Of a DNA stretch of 64,000 nucleotides, positions 1 to 11,411 are shown piece by piece. The stretch lies in assembly GCA_946902985.2 (NCBI GenBank), contig OX336389.2, positions 1,078,165,788 through 1,078,229,787 on the forward strand. The letters run 5' to 3'. The notes under the pieces were generated by a model. That model saw only the letters and a program-made list of their open reading frames with translations. It made no database searches and was not told the DNA's origin. The DNA is from Meconema thalassinum. Taxonomy: Eukaryota > Arthropoda > Insecta > Orthoptera > Tettigoniidae. Position 1 is the first letter of the stretch; each line of letters opens with the position of its first letter. Both the position numbers and the translations under genes were made by a program.

Positions 1-2325
1 GATTGAGGAATCATATTGCCTCATAGTTGACTAGTCGTTTCGACTCTCGAATTTTAATAATTTCATTTAAACCAAGTATTCTGACATTGTGACATAGCTT
101 CAAATTAAATTCTTATTAAATTTAATTTGAGCACTTTAATGTAACAACATATAACTTCAAGAAAAGAAGAAACATCGAATGATATTGTTATATCATTATT
201 GTACATAAACAATCGACGATCTAAGAAATACTAGTCGTTTGATAAGATCGAAGTCTTTATCCCTATGAACATTCTTTGTGTAGAGTGGAAAAACATTACG
301 ACATTGACAAACCTTCCTTATTATCTGTAAAGCTAAGAGCTTTGTTCATTTAATATGTTAGAGGAAATACCTTTTGATAGAAGATTATTCAAATCTTTGG
401 CTAGGAATTCAAAGCTAGTTTATCCCGGTCAAGATTGAATTCTATCCGACACCGTAAATAACATGTGTGTTATTTTATCCTATTTGTGTTACATCACGTC
501 ATTTGTGGACATGATATTACAACGATAAACAATTTATAGCTTGACAAGTGAGATGAAACGGGAATATTATTTTTATTACATGTATTTGCGACAGACGAGT
601 TAACAGTTAATTATCTTGTTGTGGAGTGAACTTTAGGAGGTTAATCACGACTGTCTAATATCGTTCATTACAATTGGAAGTTTCGTTTGAAGAACTTACG
701 TATGTATAATTGTAGTCCAGTAGTCATGTACAATAATACTGAGGGTCATGTCAGTATTTGAGAGAAGTTCCTACATAAGATATGTTAATAACAATTAATC
801 CCATTTGGTTATTGTTTAACATAGTAGATGATAATTGTTTATGCCATATATATTGTTATATGAGGTTTTGTAGAGCTTTGGAGTGCTCATGCGAGGGAAT
901 TCCACATTTTAAGGAAGTCAAAGTATTGTTGTTCTTTGATAAAAAGCCGTTGTATACAAGTAGTCCAGTTTTTGTGAAGTAACGATTTAGCTGTGTTAAC
1001 AGGAGGGTTTCAGCGGAAATACAACATGAGAAAGATTGTCTACTCACGTCTATAATACAATTATTAAATTTTATTAAACCCGAATTTATGTAATTACGTA
1101 CAGTTTACCTTAATTAGTCGACTGTATTATACCGATAATGTAATGAAACCTATATAAGACGAGGTGTATGCAGTATATTAAAACTACAGAACGTTAGAGA
1201 AGGATGGTTATGTGAAAAACCAATGTATATATTTAGTTAAGAATTATATTGTAACCGTGAAGTTAGAATCTCGAAAGTGTCGCGTTAGCAACACTAAATA
1301 ATGGATATTATTATAAACATATTACATGTGAATAATTTTGTGGAAATGATTTAATTAGTTAAACAATTTTATAGGATTTATTAATCAATTGTTTTGGAAC
1401 AGAGTGTGTTCATGAGCGGATGTTTTGGGAATGAATGATTATTCATTGTTAAGAGTAGATGTGGAACAGAATTGGTCTAGAACGATTACGGAGTGCGAAT
1501 GAAAGAGTGTATACATTTTTTAGAATGATTGTTTAAGAAACAAAGTAGTTATATGATCTTTTGTAAGAACTAAATGTTAATTTTTACGTGTTTTATCAAT
1601 GCACACACAAGCAGTCTCTCTGTGGACTAGCGAGAATGATTCACCGTTAGCATTGGAGAGCGATGACATAATATAACAGGTGTAGAATCACAGCCTTCTA
1701 TTTATTATATAAACCAGTTTCGAGTTCGGCGTGGTGCCGATATTTCATTGATGAAACCAAGTTTCTGCACGTGCGTTCTACAACGCTGGTTTGTGAATGA
1801 AATCATGTGTCTGGAATGCCATTAAGAGGCTTCACTAAAAGTTTTTTTTACGCAGTGTAGGCCTAAACCAAGCCAAGTTTTATACTCATAATTTTTAATA
1901 CAGCATGGTAGTAAGATGTAGAGTTGAAAGGAGGTGTGAATGATAGCGTGTTTTTAATCTTAATGTCTATTGCTAAATTCATTTATTGTTATTTGTTTAT
2001 AGTAGATTAGTTTACCTTTTTGTTAATAAATTTGTTCAGATTGTTTTCCATTGTTGTTGGAGTGATTTATTTTAAATATAAGGAGCAGAGTATTGTGGAT
2101 GTAGTGTAGGCGAAGCTGAAGTCCCAGTCCCCGAGGTAAGTAAAGGTGAGTGCCCCGTGTAGTTGGTTGTTGATCCACAATATTCTGGTAACTGCTGTCT
2201 CTAAATACCTAAAGACCATGTTGGAAGCGATTTCTAATGTAGTATTTGCCGGAGCAGTTAGAAATAGGCAATCCAGCAGGGGCAAAGGATATTCCAACAG
2301 GATCCTTGCCGGATTATCGGGTACA
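1..2325 (+). mobile_element. Repeat 'A': 3' part of a long noncoding element, cut by window start
   Basis: This is AT-rich DNA with no credible ORF. It is a diverged direct copy of the element at 4536-8467. Matching islands include the ttattaaacc-gaattt block near 1070 (against 7335), the actagtcgtt block near 230 (against 6532), and the last 200 bp with an AATAAA near 2023 and an agtccccgag block near 2127. It ends in TACA, followed by GTAC and then the second half of a SINE. The 5' end lies outside the window. It could be a long LTR or a TIR-type nonautonomous transposon; nothing in it decides between them. Confidence 0.6.
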
Positions 2326-2602
2326 GTACCTACTGTAAGGCCACGGCCGCCTCCTTCCCTCTTCCTCGCCTATCCATCCCAATCTTCCATCCCTTCCCAT
2401 CCCTCATGAGGCCCCTGTTCGCTTTGCAGGTGAGGCCACCTGGGCGAATTGCTGATCACACCTCCCCAGTTGTATCCATCCCAACCAGATGTTCCAGGCT
2501 CCAGGACACTGCCCATAGAGGCGGTAGTGGTTAGTTCCCTCGCTGAGTCTGCGGGAACCACCAACCTAGAGGGTAAATTGACTAAATAAAAAAATAAAAA
2601 AT
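2326..2602 (+). repeat. SINE 3' half (split copy next to element A)
   Basis: From the GTAC onward this matches the second half of the complete SINE at 2968-3458, including the C/T-rich block, the gctttgcaggtgaggcc segment and the A-rich tail. The 5' half is missing because element A inserted at the SINE's GGTACC site; it should lie beyond the window start. Confidence 0.8.
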
Positions 2603-2719
2603 ATGGGAACGTAAATTGTGGAGAATTCCTTACTTTACGGGAATAATAAAAGTAAAATATGTTAAGACAATGTATTACCAATAGGCAGAAAGAATAATTG
2701 GGAAATAAAAATACGTGTC

Positions 2720-2810
2720 GGAGGTGGGATTCGAACTGCTTCCATTGCGCGATGCATAAAATAAGAATTTTCAACCCTGCGGTCTGAGCTACCGAACCAC
2801 TGGTGGAAGA
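2720..2810 (-). repeat. tRNA-like relic (A- and B-box motifs)
   Basis: Read on the minus strand, this has ggtagctcagacc (A-box-like) and agttcgaatcccacc (B-box/T-arm-like), about 40 bases apart. The acceptor and anticodon arms do not pair well, so it is more likely a SINE head or tRNA pseudogene than a working tRNA. The flanks at 2603-2719 and 2811-2956 show nothing recognisable. Confidence 0.35.
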
Positions 2811-2967
2811 GCGCAATATTAAGTTATCTAAACAACATTCACACTCAACAGTCAGTATAAGTTCTTCTACATTTCCTGTCTTTTATAATATTCTATTCCT
2901 ATTTATACCGTGGAAACTTCATAATCAATATTCCCCTCCTTTATTATAATTCTTACAAATAACTATT

Positions 2968-3458
2968 GTCGCCTCCGTAGCGTAACGGTCAGCATGGTTA
3001 GCTGCCGCCCCGGAGGTCCTGGGTTCGATTCCCGGCTCTGCCATGAAATTTGAAAAGTGGTACGAGGACTGGAACGGGGTCTACTCAGCCTCGGGTGGCC
3101 AAAATGAATAGAGGGGGTTCGATTCCCCCTCAGGCATCCTCGAAGTGGTTTTCCGTGGTTTCCCACTTCGTCTTCGGGCAAATGCCGGGATGGTACCTAC
3201 TGTAAGGCCACGGCCGCCTCCTTCCCTCTTCCTAGCCTATCCATCCCAATCTTCCATCCGTTCCCATCCCTCATGAGGCCCCTGTTCGCTTTGCAGGTGA
3301 GGCCGCCTGGGCGAAGTGCTGATCACACCTCCCCAGTTGTATCCATTCCGACCAGATGTTCCAAGCTCCAGGACACTGCCCTTAGAGGCGGTAGTGGTGA
3401 GTTCCCTCGCTGAGTCCAAGGGATCCACCAACCTAGAAGGTAAATTGACTAAATAAAA
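2968..3458 (+). repeat. Complete tRNA-derived SINE with 11-bp TSD
   Basis: This is a full-length short interspersed element. It has a tRNA-like head, a central domain with a second T-arm-like hairpin, a pyrimidine-rich second half and an A-rich tail (aaataaaaaa). The direct repeat aaataactatt flanks it at 2957-2967 and 3459-3469, showing LINE-style target-primed insertion. Copies or fragments of the family occur at 2326, 4269 and 8472. Its GGTACC site near 3192 is where elements A and B inserted in the other two copies. Confidence 0.92.
2978..3032 (+). promoter_or_regulatory. RNA polymerase III internal promoter (A and B boxes) of the SINE
   Basis: The A box tagcgtaacgg (2978-2988) and B box ggttcgattcc (3022-3032) are 33 bases apart, the spacing of a tRNA promoter. 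A second copy of the B-box sequence sits at 3116-3126 inside a perfect five-base-pair hairpin (3113-3129). Confidence 0.75.
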
Positions 3459-3469
3459 AAATAACTATT

Positions 3470-3797
3470 ACATTAAAACGCGGTGGACATCCGCCATGTA
3501 TGTAATTAACCAAGGTGATTCTGCGCATGCGCTTGGGCCAATAATTTTGCAGCTTTGTTTATAAATTTAAAACTATATGGTAATATATTTGTTTATTTTA
3601 AAGACACCCGGCAAATCTACAGGTCTACAGCTTTCGACAGATTGCTCCACGAAGTGAATCGGTTCTACCGTTCCCTCAATCTCGCGGTAACAAAAATCAG
3701 CTTAGTGTTTTAAATATATAGATAACAGCTTCCTTGTGTCCGTGTGATCTTTCTCATTGTGACTTGTGAGCTTTTTCTCTTCGTGAGTGCGTATAAT
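3470..3797. other. Unassigned spacer
   Basis: This is plain mixed-composition DNA. I see no repeat, RNA or coding feature apart from possible 5' untranslated sequence for the short ORF that follows. Confidence 0.4.
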
Positions 3798-4040
3798 ATG
3801 GGTTCTAAAATCCGATCTGGTGCGAAGAAAAAGCGGAAATATCAAGGGAACAGCCACAATAAGATGAATGTCAGTGTTAATAGTGCTGTCAATGTAGGCT
3901 AAGTAGTGAATCACAAGGCAGGCCTAATGTAAAGGCTAGTGCTTCACAATCCAAATTGCCTTCTGTAAATATTGATCCGAATAGTGTTAGTGACAATTAC
4001 AATGTCACCATTGATATAGAGGGACCAACCTATGTAGCAG
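3798..4040 (+). pseudogene. Possible first coding exon of an unidentified gene or DNA transposon
   Basis: An ATG opens a basic peptide (residues 8-15 GAKKKRKY) followed by GNSHNK; it stops at 3900-3902. A neighbouring frame is open across the stop and on to 4040 with a Ser/Asn-rich composition. The open stretch ends at GTGAGT (4041), a strong 5' splice-site match. A short lysine-rich start followed by a GN..K motif is seen at the start of some insect MULE-type transposases, but that is a memory-based resemblance and not a firm assignment. No matching downstream exon is visible before the SINE at 4269. The one frame change suggests a broken copy. Confidence 0.3.
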
Positions 4041-4268
4041 GTGAGTTTTAAGAAGCCCAAGTGAGTGTGTTATGTTCACTACTTGGTCCTAAAACTTCAG
4101 TGATGTTTTTCTTGAAATTAAATTCTTGTACACTTCTTATACTTCAAATAAACATAACTAACCATAGAGTTGTGGCAGGGAATTCTTTAATACATCAAAT
4201 TAAAGGTAATGAATGTGGGAATGTTGTATACTAGAACTATTTTCATGTTGTGAAGGAAACTATTTTTA

Positions 4269-4535
4269 TTTTACTTTTCTTTCTTTTCTTAGTCGGTTAC
4301 CCTCCAGGTTGGTGGAACCCACGGACTCAGCGAGGGAACTCACCACTACCGCCTCTACGGGCAGAGCTGGGAACATCTAATCGGAGTGGATACAACTGGT
4401 GAGGTGTGATTGGCACCTCGCCCAGGCGGCCTCACCTGCAAAGCGAACAGGGGCCTCGTGAGGGAAGGTAATGGATGGCCAGGATGGATAGGCAAGGAAG
4501 ATGGAAGGAGGCGGCCGTGGCCTTGAAGAAGGTAC
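4269..4535 (-). repeat. SINE 3' half, minus strand (left part of split copy)
   Basis: This is the reverse complement of the SINE second half. The partner first half is at 8472-8698. A 9-bp direct repeat, ctattttta, lies at 4260-4268 and 8699-8707, so the two pieces are one SINE insertion later split by element B. It ends at GGTAC, the interruption point. Confidence 0.85.
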
Positions 4536-7500
4536 TGCCCCCGTAAATTGAATTATATTGAGACCACGATGGCTGTATTGGAAAATATGAGTAAAGTTAT
4601 GGTTGTCATAGTTGTGACGTGGATATTCATGACGTAGGCACGGATGACGCAGACTTGAGGCAAGTAGGCTGGTTGAGCTGAGATTCTTGGTGACGTCATG
4701 ATTTTGTTCGAGAAAGATCTGAGACTTACGACGCAGTCGCATGGAAACGAGGAATTGTGCTGAGGAAGAAGTTACGCGATTGGAGGAAAAGCTCGAACCA
4801 ATGAACGATAGTTTGGGAAGGAGACGGAGATTACTGAAACTACTATATTTAATTACTTTTGGAATGCAGAAGTGTGGAAATCTATTTTCAGTTATGGCAT
4901 TGATTTGGAATTTTGAAGAAATTAATTTTGAGTTTTTGAAATTTGAAAATCCGTCAAGTATAGCCAAAGTTAGAACTTCCAGCGATGACGGAGGAACGAG
5001 TTATGGAAGGGATGGACACGCCCCTTAAGAAGTTGATAAAAGGTCCTGCACAGCAGAGAGGAGCTCTCAGATCTCATATCTCAGATCTTATAAGCTCAGA
5101 TCTCATACGCTCATACCTCATATCGTCATATCTGATATTCTGATACCGCATATATATTTCTCATATAGTCATTTTCGAGTGAATAAGTGAGGCAAGTCGT
5201 CTTTAGCGTGTGGTTAAAGCCCGGCGCATCGAACGAACACGGAGCAGTTCCATTTTACGCTGTTCGAAACTAGGCGAAGTTGAAACGCTCACATTAACGT
5301 TTCTACCAGATAAGATATCAAGAGTTAACTTCAGCCTTTATTATAATTCAATTGGGCAGTACAACATTGAGGTGTGTAGAAGATTTGAACAATTTCACAG
5401 TTATACTTCGAAAGATATTGGCACTTTAAGGCTGCCAACAAAAGTGATTTTCTCGCCACATGAGAAACACTTTTAAAATTTCCACATTATACACTACGGC
5501 TGACACGTGGATTACAACAGTGATATTGGAGAATACGTTTGGTAATACAACGATACATTCCACTATGGAACATTATAATCTGGTAGTGCTTTCAATGATT
5601 ATAACAGAAGTTGAGATGGAAGGCTAAGGCTTTAATGCAATTGGGACATATATCGATGGAGTGAAATAGCAGCATGGAACTTCGTTAATCGTCATTCTAC
5701 AAAAGCGAGCATGTAGTGAACATCCAACTACACTCATGCATCGTGAATCCATCGCTGAATTATATCAAATGACAGTGGAAATATTTTCATACTCCACGAT
5801 TATGAATATTTCTGCGGAAATAACTGCAATTTACTTCATGGCGAATTGCGACCAGAACTTCAGGGAACTTTCAAGAGAGGCCAGGGTGGACCCGGCTCAC
5901 AAAGAAGAGTTTTGCCAGAAGGATGTCTTTCGTATACATGGAGCAGTGCAATTTCCGGAGGAGGAAGCAGTTCGATTCTCCGAGGTCGCTGATTCCAGGT
6001 TCGAGGTCGGAGCACATCTTTACGCTGGTGAAATGGAACCAACAGCAGTTTTCTTTGAAAACATTCCTCTAGAACTTCAATCGACAGATAAGGTAGTCGT
6101 GAACGTTTCTTGTATTATTTGAGCCATTTTAGCGATATCTGAGCAACCATTTTTCCCATATTTCTGTCCCATATTTACTTTGCCCCATATTCTTGCTTGA
6201 AATTTCTGTACTCAGTACACTTCGATGATTTATGCCTTTCTCTACGATTTATTAAGACATGGTTATGTCATCGGCATAGTTAAATAATTTTGGATCAGTT
6301 GAGACTGATATATTAGATTCTTTCAGTAATTTGCATATTTTTGTAGTCACGATTTGACTGTAAAGTTAACGTTTTGCTATGGCAGATTTGAAGTCAGACA
6401 GCGTGTCATTTTATTAAAGTAATTCTATTCAGTAAATTACTTTGACCAATTTTCTGTCATCCTCAAGAAAGAAGAATGATTAAAAGATTTTAGAGCGTTA
6501 AAATCTATATCTTTGTCGACGATCTTGGAAATACTAGTCGTTTTATGAACATGATTGCAACATAGACATTTATCGTCAGTTCTGAATTACCGTTGCATTA
6601 TAGACAATTTTATGAAATAGGAACTTTGATTACGAATTATTGAATACACTAAAGTAATGAACATTTGATAGGAGTTTTTCTCAATTATAGATTGGAACAA
6701 TAATGTTTGCATTCCACAGTCTAAATGTATTCTATTCGACTATTATGCAGTTTAGATGAACTTTGATTGAAGATAGTATTTTTATACTGCGTTACTTTGA
6801 AGATATTAATCTCAATTTTGATAGACCAGGGAGGAGTGTCTAATCGTATTTGCTATTAAATTTATGTGTGATTGGCAAATTTTTACTTCATATCGATTCA
6901 TGAATGAAACCCACGAAGGTTAAATAATAACAGTCATTAATACAATTGATGAATATAAGAATTTTTAAAGAGGAACAATGGATGTATAATCGTTAGTTCA
7001 GTGGACATGTGAAAGTCGCTGATGAATAATGCCTTTGAATAAGTGAAGCAGATTCCCACAGTAATTATTGATGTTGAAGAAGTTGTAAGTGGAGGTTTTT
7101 TGTATGTACTGTGGAAGATTTTTATGCCATATATGTTGAAATATATGAGGAATTCTGGGCCTATTTTATGCAGTTTTGTGCATTTTGAAGCGAAGTATTT
7201 TTCCGCTGAGTTTATTGTCCAGGTCCTTTGAAAATTAGTCATGTGAAGTTGCTGTTTAAAATTAACAAGAGTGTTAAATAATTTGAGATAAAGATGTTGA
7301 ATGGAGGTTACCGTCACAAATATTAATAATTATTATTAAACCTTATTAAACCTGAATTTGACAGTTAAATATAACTAACCTTCATTGGTCGATTATATCA
7401 CCATGATTTGAGTAATTATCAACCGGATAAACGTGTGGTTTAATGTATTTCTTGTATAAATATTATAAACAATATTAATATTGTAAATAATTATGTAAAT

Positions 7501-8467
7501 ATCTTTGTTAAATAATTTGAAATGAAAGTGATTAATAGAGGCGTGTATAAAATTTTCAATTGTCGTTTGACATTGTTATAAACAATTTATTATTGTTATA
7601 AATAATTAATGAACTTTTGTTATGAACATTAAGAGTTTTGTTTTTATACTCTAAACAACGCTAATTAAACAAGTGGTTTGAACAGTTAAACAAGATTTGG
7701 GATTATTAGAGTATTCCACTGGTGTTTGAATGGAGCATTTAAAACATTTGCGTGATAATATTTAAGTTGAGAAGTGGACATTTAACGTGTTTTGAAGGAG
7801 AGCTAAGCTCTGATGTAACTCGCATATGCTAGGGTTGAACGGACGGGTGAGTCCACTTTGACGATGCAGGTGCATTGCAGCTGGCCCGGACAACTGTATG
7901 ATAGAGGCCAAGGACGTCTCCATAATAGTCTTGTGGCTATAAATAAAATGTGAAGTGTATAAACACGCAAAACAATTGCTATATATGTCTCGTCCCAAAT
8001 CCCGTTTCCATTCCAAGTGCATTATTATAGTTACGTTATTTTGAGCTTGAGAAAGCTGAAACATAGTTATGTGGACGATGGCTTCTGATTGCCACGTGGA
8101 TTTTGTTGTTTATTTTTGCTAAATTCATTCTTTTTGTGAAATAAATTATTGTGCAGTTTAAAGTTTCTCGTCTTCGTTGTGGTTCATTTTAAATATCATG
8201 GTGGAGGTTATTGTGTGGGCATACTTTAAGTGATCCAGTTGACAACCCAGTCCCCGAGATAAATGTAAAAGGTAAGTAAAGGTAAGTATGAACCCCCGTA
8301 TATTTTGGTGTGTTCCACAATAATTTCTTGTTAACTATTGTGCTCTAATCTCGATAGTATCTGTCAGTGCCATTTTCATTGATGTAGCTGTGCCGGTGCG
8401 ATTGATTATTGGCAATCCGATTGAGGGGGCGGATATCTGACAGCCTACTATCCGGATATCGGGGACA
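4536..8467 (+). mobile_element. Element 'B': 3.9-kb TG...CA element inserted in the SINE
   Basis: The termini are TGCCCCCG and CGGGGACA, an 8-bp inverted pair ending TG/CA. GTAC is duplicated at 4532-4535 and 8468-8471. The element is noncoding apart from short ORFs. A TATA-like gataaaagg near 5034 is followed by a degenerate run of ctcatat/ctcagat units (5068-5165), and AATAAA lies near 8140. TG/CA ends, a 4-bp TSD and these signals fit a giant solo LTR or LARD-like derivative. A TIR DNA transposon with a GTAC target is the alternative. It is related to element A over its 3' two kilobases. Confidence 0.7.
5736..6122 (+). other. 128-codon ORF inside element B, function unknown
   Basis: This is the longest plus-strand ORF in the element. 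It starts MHRES, is acidic in the middle (PEEEAVRF), and has no transmembrane segment or motif I recognise. Copy A has diverged too far in the window to test for conserved coding. It may be chance; it is recorded because it is the only ORF above 120 codons in the element. Confidence 0.2.
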
Positions 8468-8471
8468 GTAC

Positions 8472-8698
8472 CATCCCGGCATTTGCCCGAAGACGAAGTG
8501 GGAAACCACGGAAAACCACTTCGAGGACGGCTGTGGTGGGAATCGAACCCCCTCTACTCATTTGGAACACCCGAGGCTGAGTAGACCCCGTTCCAGTCCT
8601 CATACCACTTTTCAAATTTCGTGGCAGAGCCGGGAATCGAACCCAGGACCTCCGGGACGGCAGCTAACCATGCTGACCGCTACGCTACGGAGGCGACT
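8472..8698 (-). repeat. SINE 5' half, minus strand (right part of split copy)
   Basis: This reads as the reverse complement of the SINE head. Both T-arm-like motifs (gggaatcgaac, near 8541 and 8633) are present, as is the A box near 8680. It begins right after the GTAC duplicate of element B, and the SINE TSD ctattttta follows at 8699-8707. Confidence 0.88.
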
Positions 8699-8707
8699 CT
8701 ATTTTTA

Positions 8708-10149
8708 AAATTATTTTAATTATTATAATTAATTAATTTTAAACGTGTTTTTTTTTTCAAATTTATTTTCTAGCTCCGTATCTAATAATGAAAATTTGAA
8801 GATCCTAGTTCACAACATTCTACGAAGGGTATACTTCAACTTAGCGAAGTAAAAATCCGGGCAATAACATTTTTGGAAATTTTATCATATTTTGAAAATT
8901 GATGTGTTTTTTATTCAACTATTTTTTTATTGTGAAGATAAAGCAGAATAAACTTATTTCAATATATGATTATCTTAGACCACTGGTGTGTGCTTTATGG
9001 TATAAATCTCAAACGAGTTGGTTAAGAAATATAGATTTTATTTCGCAACGTTAATACATACCTTAAGAAAAGGTCATTTTGATCAATTATGTAAAATAAA
9101 AACACCGAATATTAATTTTAAAGTAAAAGTATCTAAAACAAATGTCATTATGATCAACTATGTAAAATATGTAACAATAAAACGTAATTAGATGATAGCT
9201 AAGGTTCTAATTCATGGATATTTATCATTTTTAGTTATGTATAATCAAAGGGAAGGAATATGTATTTATATCAAAATCCTAGGCCTAATGATCGGTCTAG
9301 GTTGTGAAGTTTGGAGTACGTTCGGTGTGCCCCGCTGTGCTGGTCTGTCTCGGTGCGTGTCAAAAGATCGTGAAGGGGGATGGATGATCGTTTGCGGTCG
9401 TGGGTATTCGAGTCGCTTCGTTAGCCCGCTGGGCTGTCTCTAAGCGCTAGTAAATTAAGCCGCTACAGTAACACCAACAATACGTCACAAAATAGTTCAG
9501 CCACTTATCTACTTATAGCAATGGTGGCGTTCTTAGACTCGCTTTACAGTACAATTGACAAAAATATTATATGAAATTATGATGCGAAAACATCTAAAAT
9601 AATTGGGAGTGAACCAAACCAATGTTTGCCTTTGAAATTCCAATATTGGTACTGTTGTGGATGATCTGAGTGGTGTAGCATACCCTAGTGGTGTGGAAAG
9701 GAGACTACCGTCACAGGATAAGAGAAAGGTGGGTGGGATATTCCCATTTGCGCACAGTGGTGCAATCTAACGGGGCCATTTGGAATCGAGTATTGTCAGG
9801 AGGCTAGCAGTTCCTTCGCAACTCCCTGCGACCCATCCTGGCCGGCATGCTATGTACAGGCTTGGCCTCTTCCAGCCTCGTCCCTGTACGCCGCGCTGTC
9901 TGCTTGGGAGTCGCCACAAGAGAGCTAACCCCCTGGAGTTTGATTTGAAGGCGGGAGCTTGCCGGTAGCTTTAATAGGTGCAGTGTCACCCAGTGTGAAG
10001 CATTAGGATAAATAATAACAAAAGATCGTTAAATTAGACACATTTTCGAATACGTTAGATATAATAAACTAAAACATTAAGGGTAAAAAACGACGAATTA
10101 GGTGTAAGATTATTGGGAGTTTTGCAACACTGAAACAATGTCAGGAGAC
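8708..10149. other. Unassigned spacer with a short tandem-like duplication
   Basis: No gene is recognised. About 30 bases built around tcat-atgatca-tatgtaaaat occur twice, near 9073 and 9144. The 9750-9970 stretch is more GC-rich than its surroundings but opens only short, unconvincing ORFs on both strands. Confidence 0.4.
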
Positions 10150-11190
10150 GCCACTTGCTGCGGACATTTATGGCCCTCTCCCAAGGTCATCGAGAGGTAA
10201 CCAGTATATTTTGGTATTGATGGATGTTTTCACAACGGTGGTTATGCTATATCCCATCTAGAAGACAACATCTCGCTATCTGATTCGGAGGATTAAGATC
10301 GGTGTAATGCCGACTGCAGGTACACCTGAGTTTCTTTTGAGTGACCAGGGTACACAGTTCACGAGTGCCGAATTTCAAATGGCAATGGAACTAATCGACA
10401 TAACGCACATCCTGAGTTCTGTGAGATATCCAGAAGGGAACCCGGTCGAGAGAGTGATGGCCAAGGTCGGGAAGTTCTGTCGAATTTATTGTCACGATTA
10501 GCATCGCAGATGGATAGAGGCAGTTCCCGTGATGAACGTTGCGTGAATTAACGCATGAGAGTACGAGGAGGAGCCTCCGTGGCTTAGGCGGCAGCACGCT
10601 GGCCTCTCACCGCTGGGTCCGTGGTTCAAATCCCGGTCACTCCATGTGAGATCTGTGCTGGACAAAATGGAGGCAGACAGGTTTTTCTCCGGGTACTCCA
10701 GTTCCCTGTCAAAATTTCATTTCAGCAACACTCTCCACCATCATTTAATTTCATCTGTCATTCATTTAATCATCGCCCCAGAGGAGTGCAACAGGCTTCG
10801 GCAGCCAGCACAGTTCATATCCTCGCCACTAGATGGGGGCTTCATTCATTCCATTCCTGACCCGGTCGGAGACTGGAAGCAGGATGTGGATTTTCATTCA
10901 CGAGAGTACGAGGCAGATCCCATTTGTTCTACACCATGGACGGAGACCTAGTAGGCCATGGCATAATATCATACAGGCGCCACCAGAACTGGAACCGTCA
11001 GCGGAAAGAAGGATTGAACCAGACCGGGATAGAATGCAGCTCCAAGCTGAAAATCGTGAGAGAAGAAATATTGGTCGCCCGTTTTGCGAACCATTTCAAG
11101 TTGGTGATATAGTTCTCATTTGCATGCCTATTTCATCACTCAGGGTGTATGAAAAATCTGCTCGTTTATTTCTTGCCCTCATATAATAGC
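10150..11190 (+). pseudogene. pol: Ty3/gypsy integrase fragment (element 1), broken by a SINE
   Basis: This is the C-terminal part of a gypsy-type pol: the integrase core and tail. The core begins near 10165 (a decayed block with several frame changes). The ORF at 10307-10501 holds the catalytic Asp in SDQGTQF and the NPVERVMA block with the catalytic Glu. The tail resumes after the SINE with the STRQIPFVLHHGRR block and the FQVGDIVL box typical of gypsy integrase ends. The related minus-strand copy at 14074-14830 keeps a longer uninterrupted frame here. RT, RNase H and gag are missing to the left, so this is a 5'-truncated, dead copy. The family is LTR retrotransposon; nothing suggests host use. 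Confidence 0.85.
10569..10901 (+). repeat. Second SINE family, inserted in integrase, 12-bp TSD
   Basis: The head gcctccgtggcttaggcgg carries an A box, and gtggttcaaatccc is the B box at about 10621. The body has no similarity to the SINE at 2968 beyond the tRNA start. The direct repeat gagagtacgagg flanks it at 10557-10568 and 10902-10913. The tail is not A-rich but ends in tttcattca, unlike the other SINEs here. Confidence 0.9.
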
Positions 11191-11411
11191 CCAAGGTTTG
11201 GACAACAATTGCTACTATGTTGCTGATAATGTCATGAACGCACTTTATGGAAAGTACAATGCTGCGAATTTAAGGAAATATCATATGCCAACCCACTAGG
11301 AGTCAACATAGAAGAGCAGACAAATAGATCGACCACATGTTTTTTCTTGATATTATGGTTAGAAATATAAGCTCTGTTCTTCTGCTTATATGTTCTAGGC
11401 CACGGAAGATA

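Noticed and set aside
2370..2816. 148-codon minus-strand ORF
   Set aside because: It is the antisense of the SINE tail and tRNA-like relic; similar ORFs recur wherever this SINE sits (3237-3431).
2971..3045. Functional tRNA gene
   Set aside because: The A and B boxes fit, but the cloverleaf arms do not pair and the sequence is the head of a SINE with target duplications.
4377..4967. 196-codon minus-strand ORF
   Set aside because: It runs across the SINE/element B junction, so it cannot be an old gene, and it has no motif.
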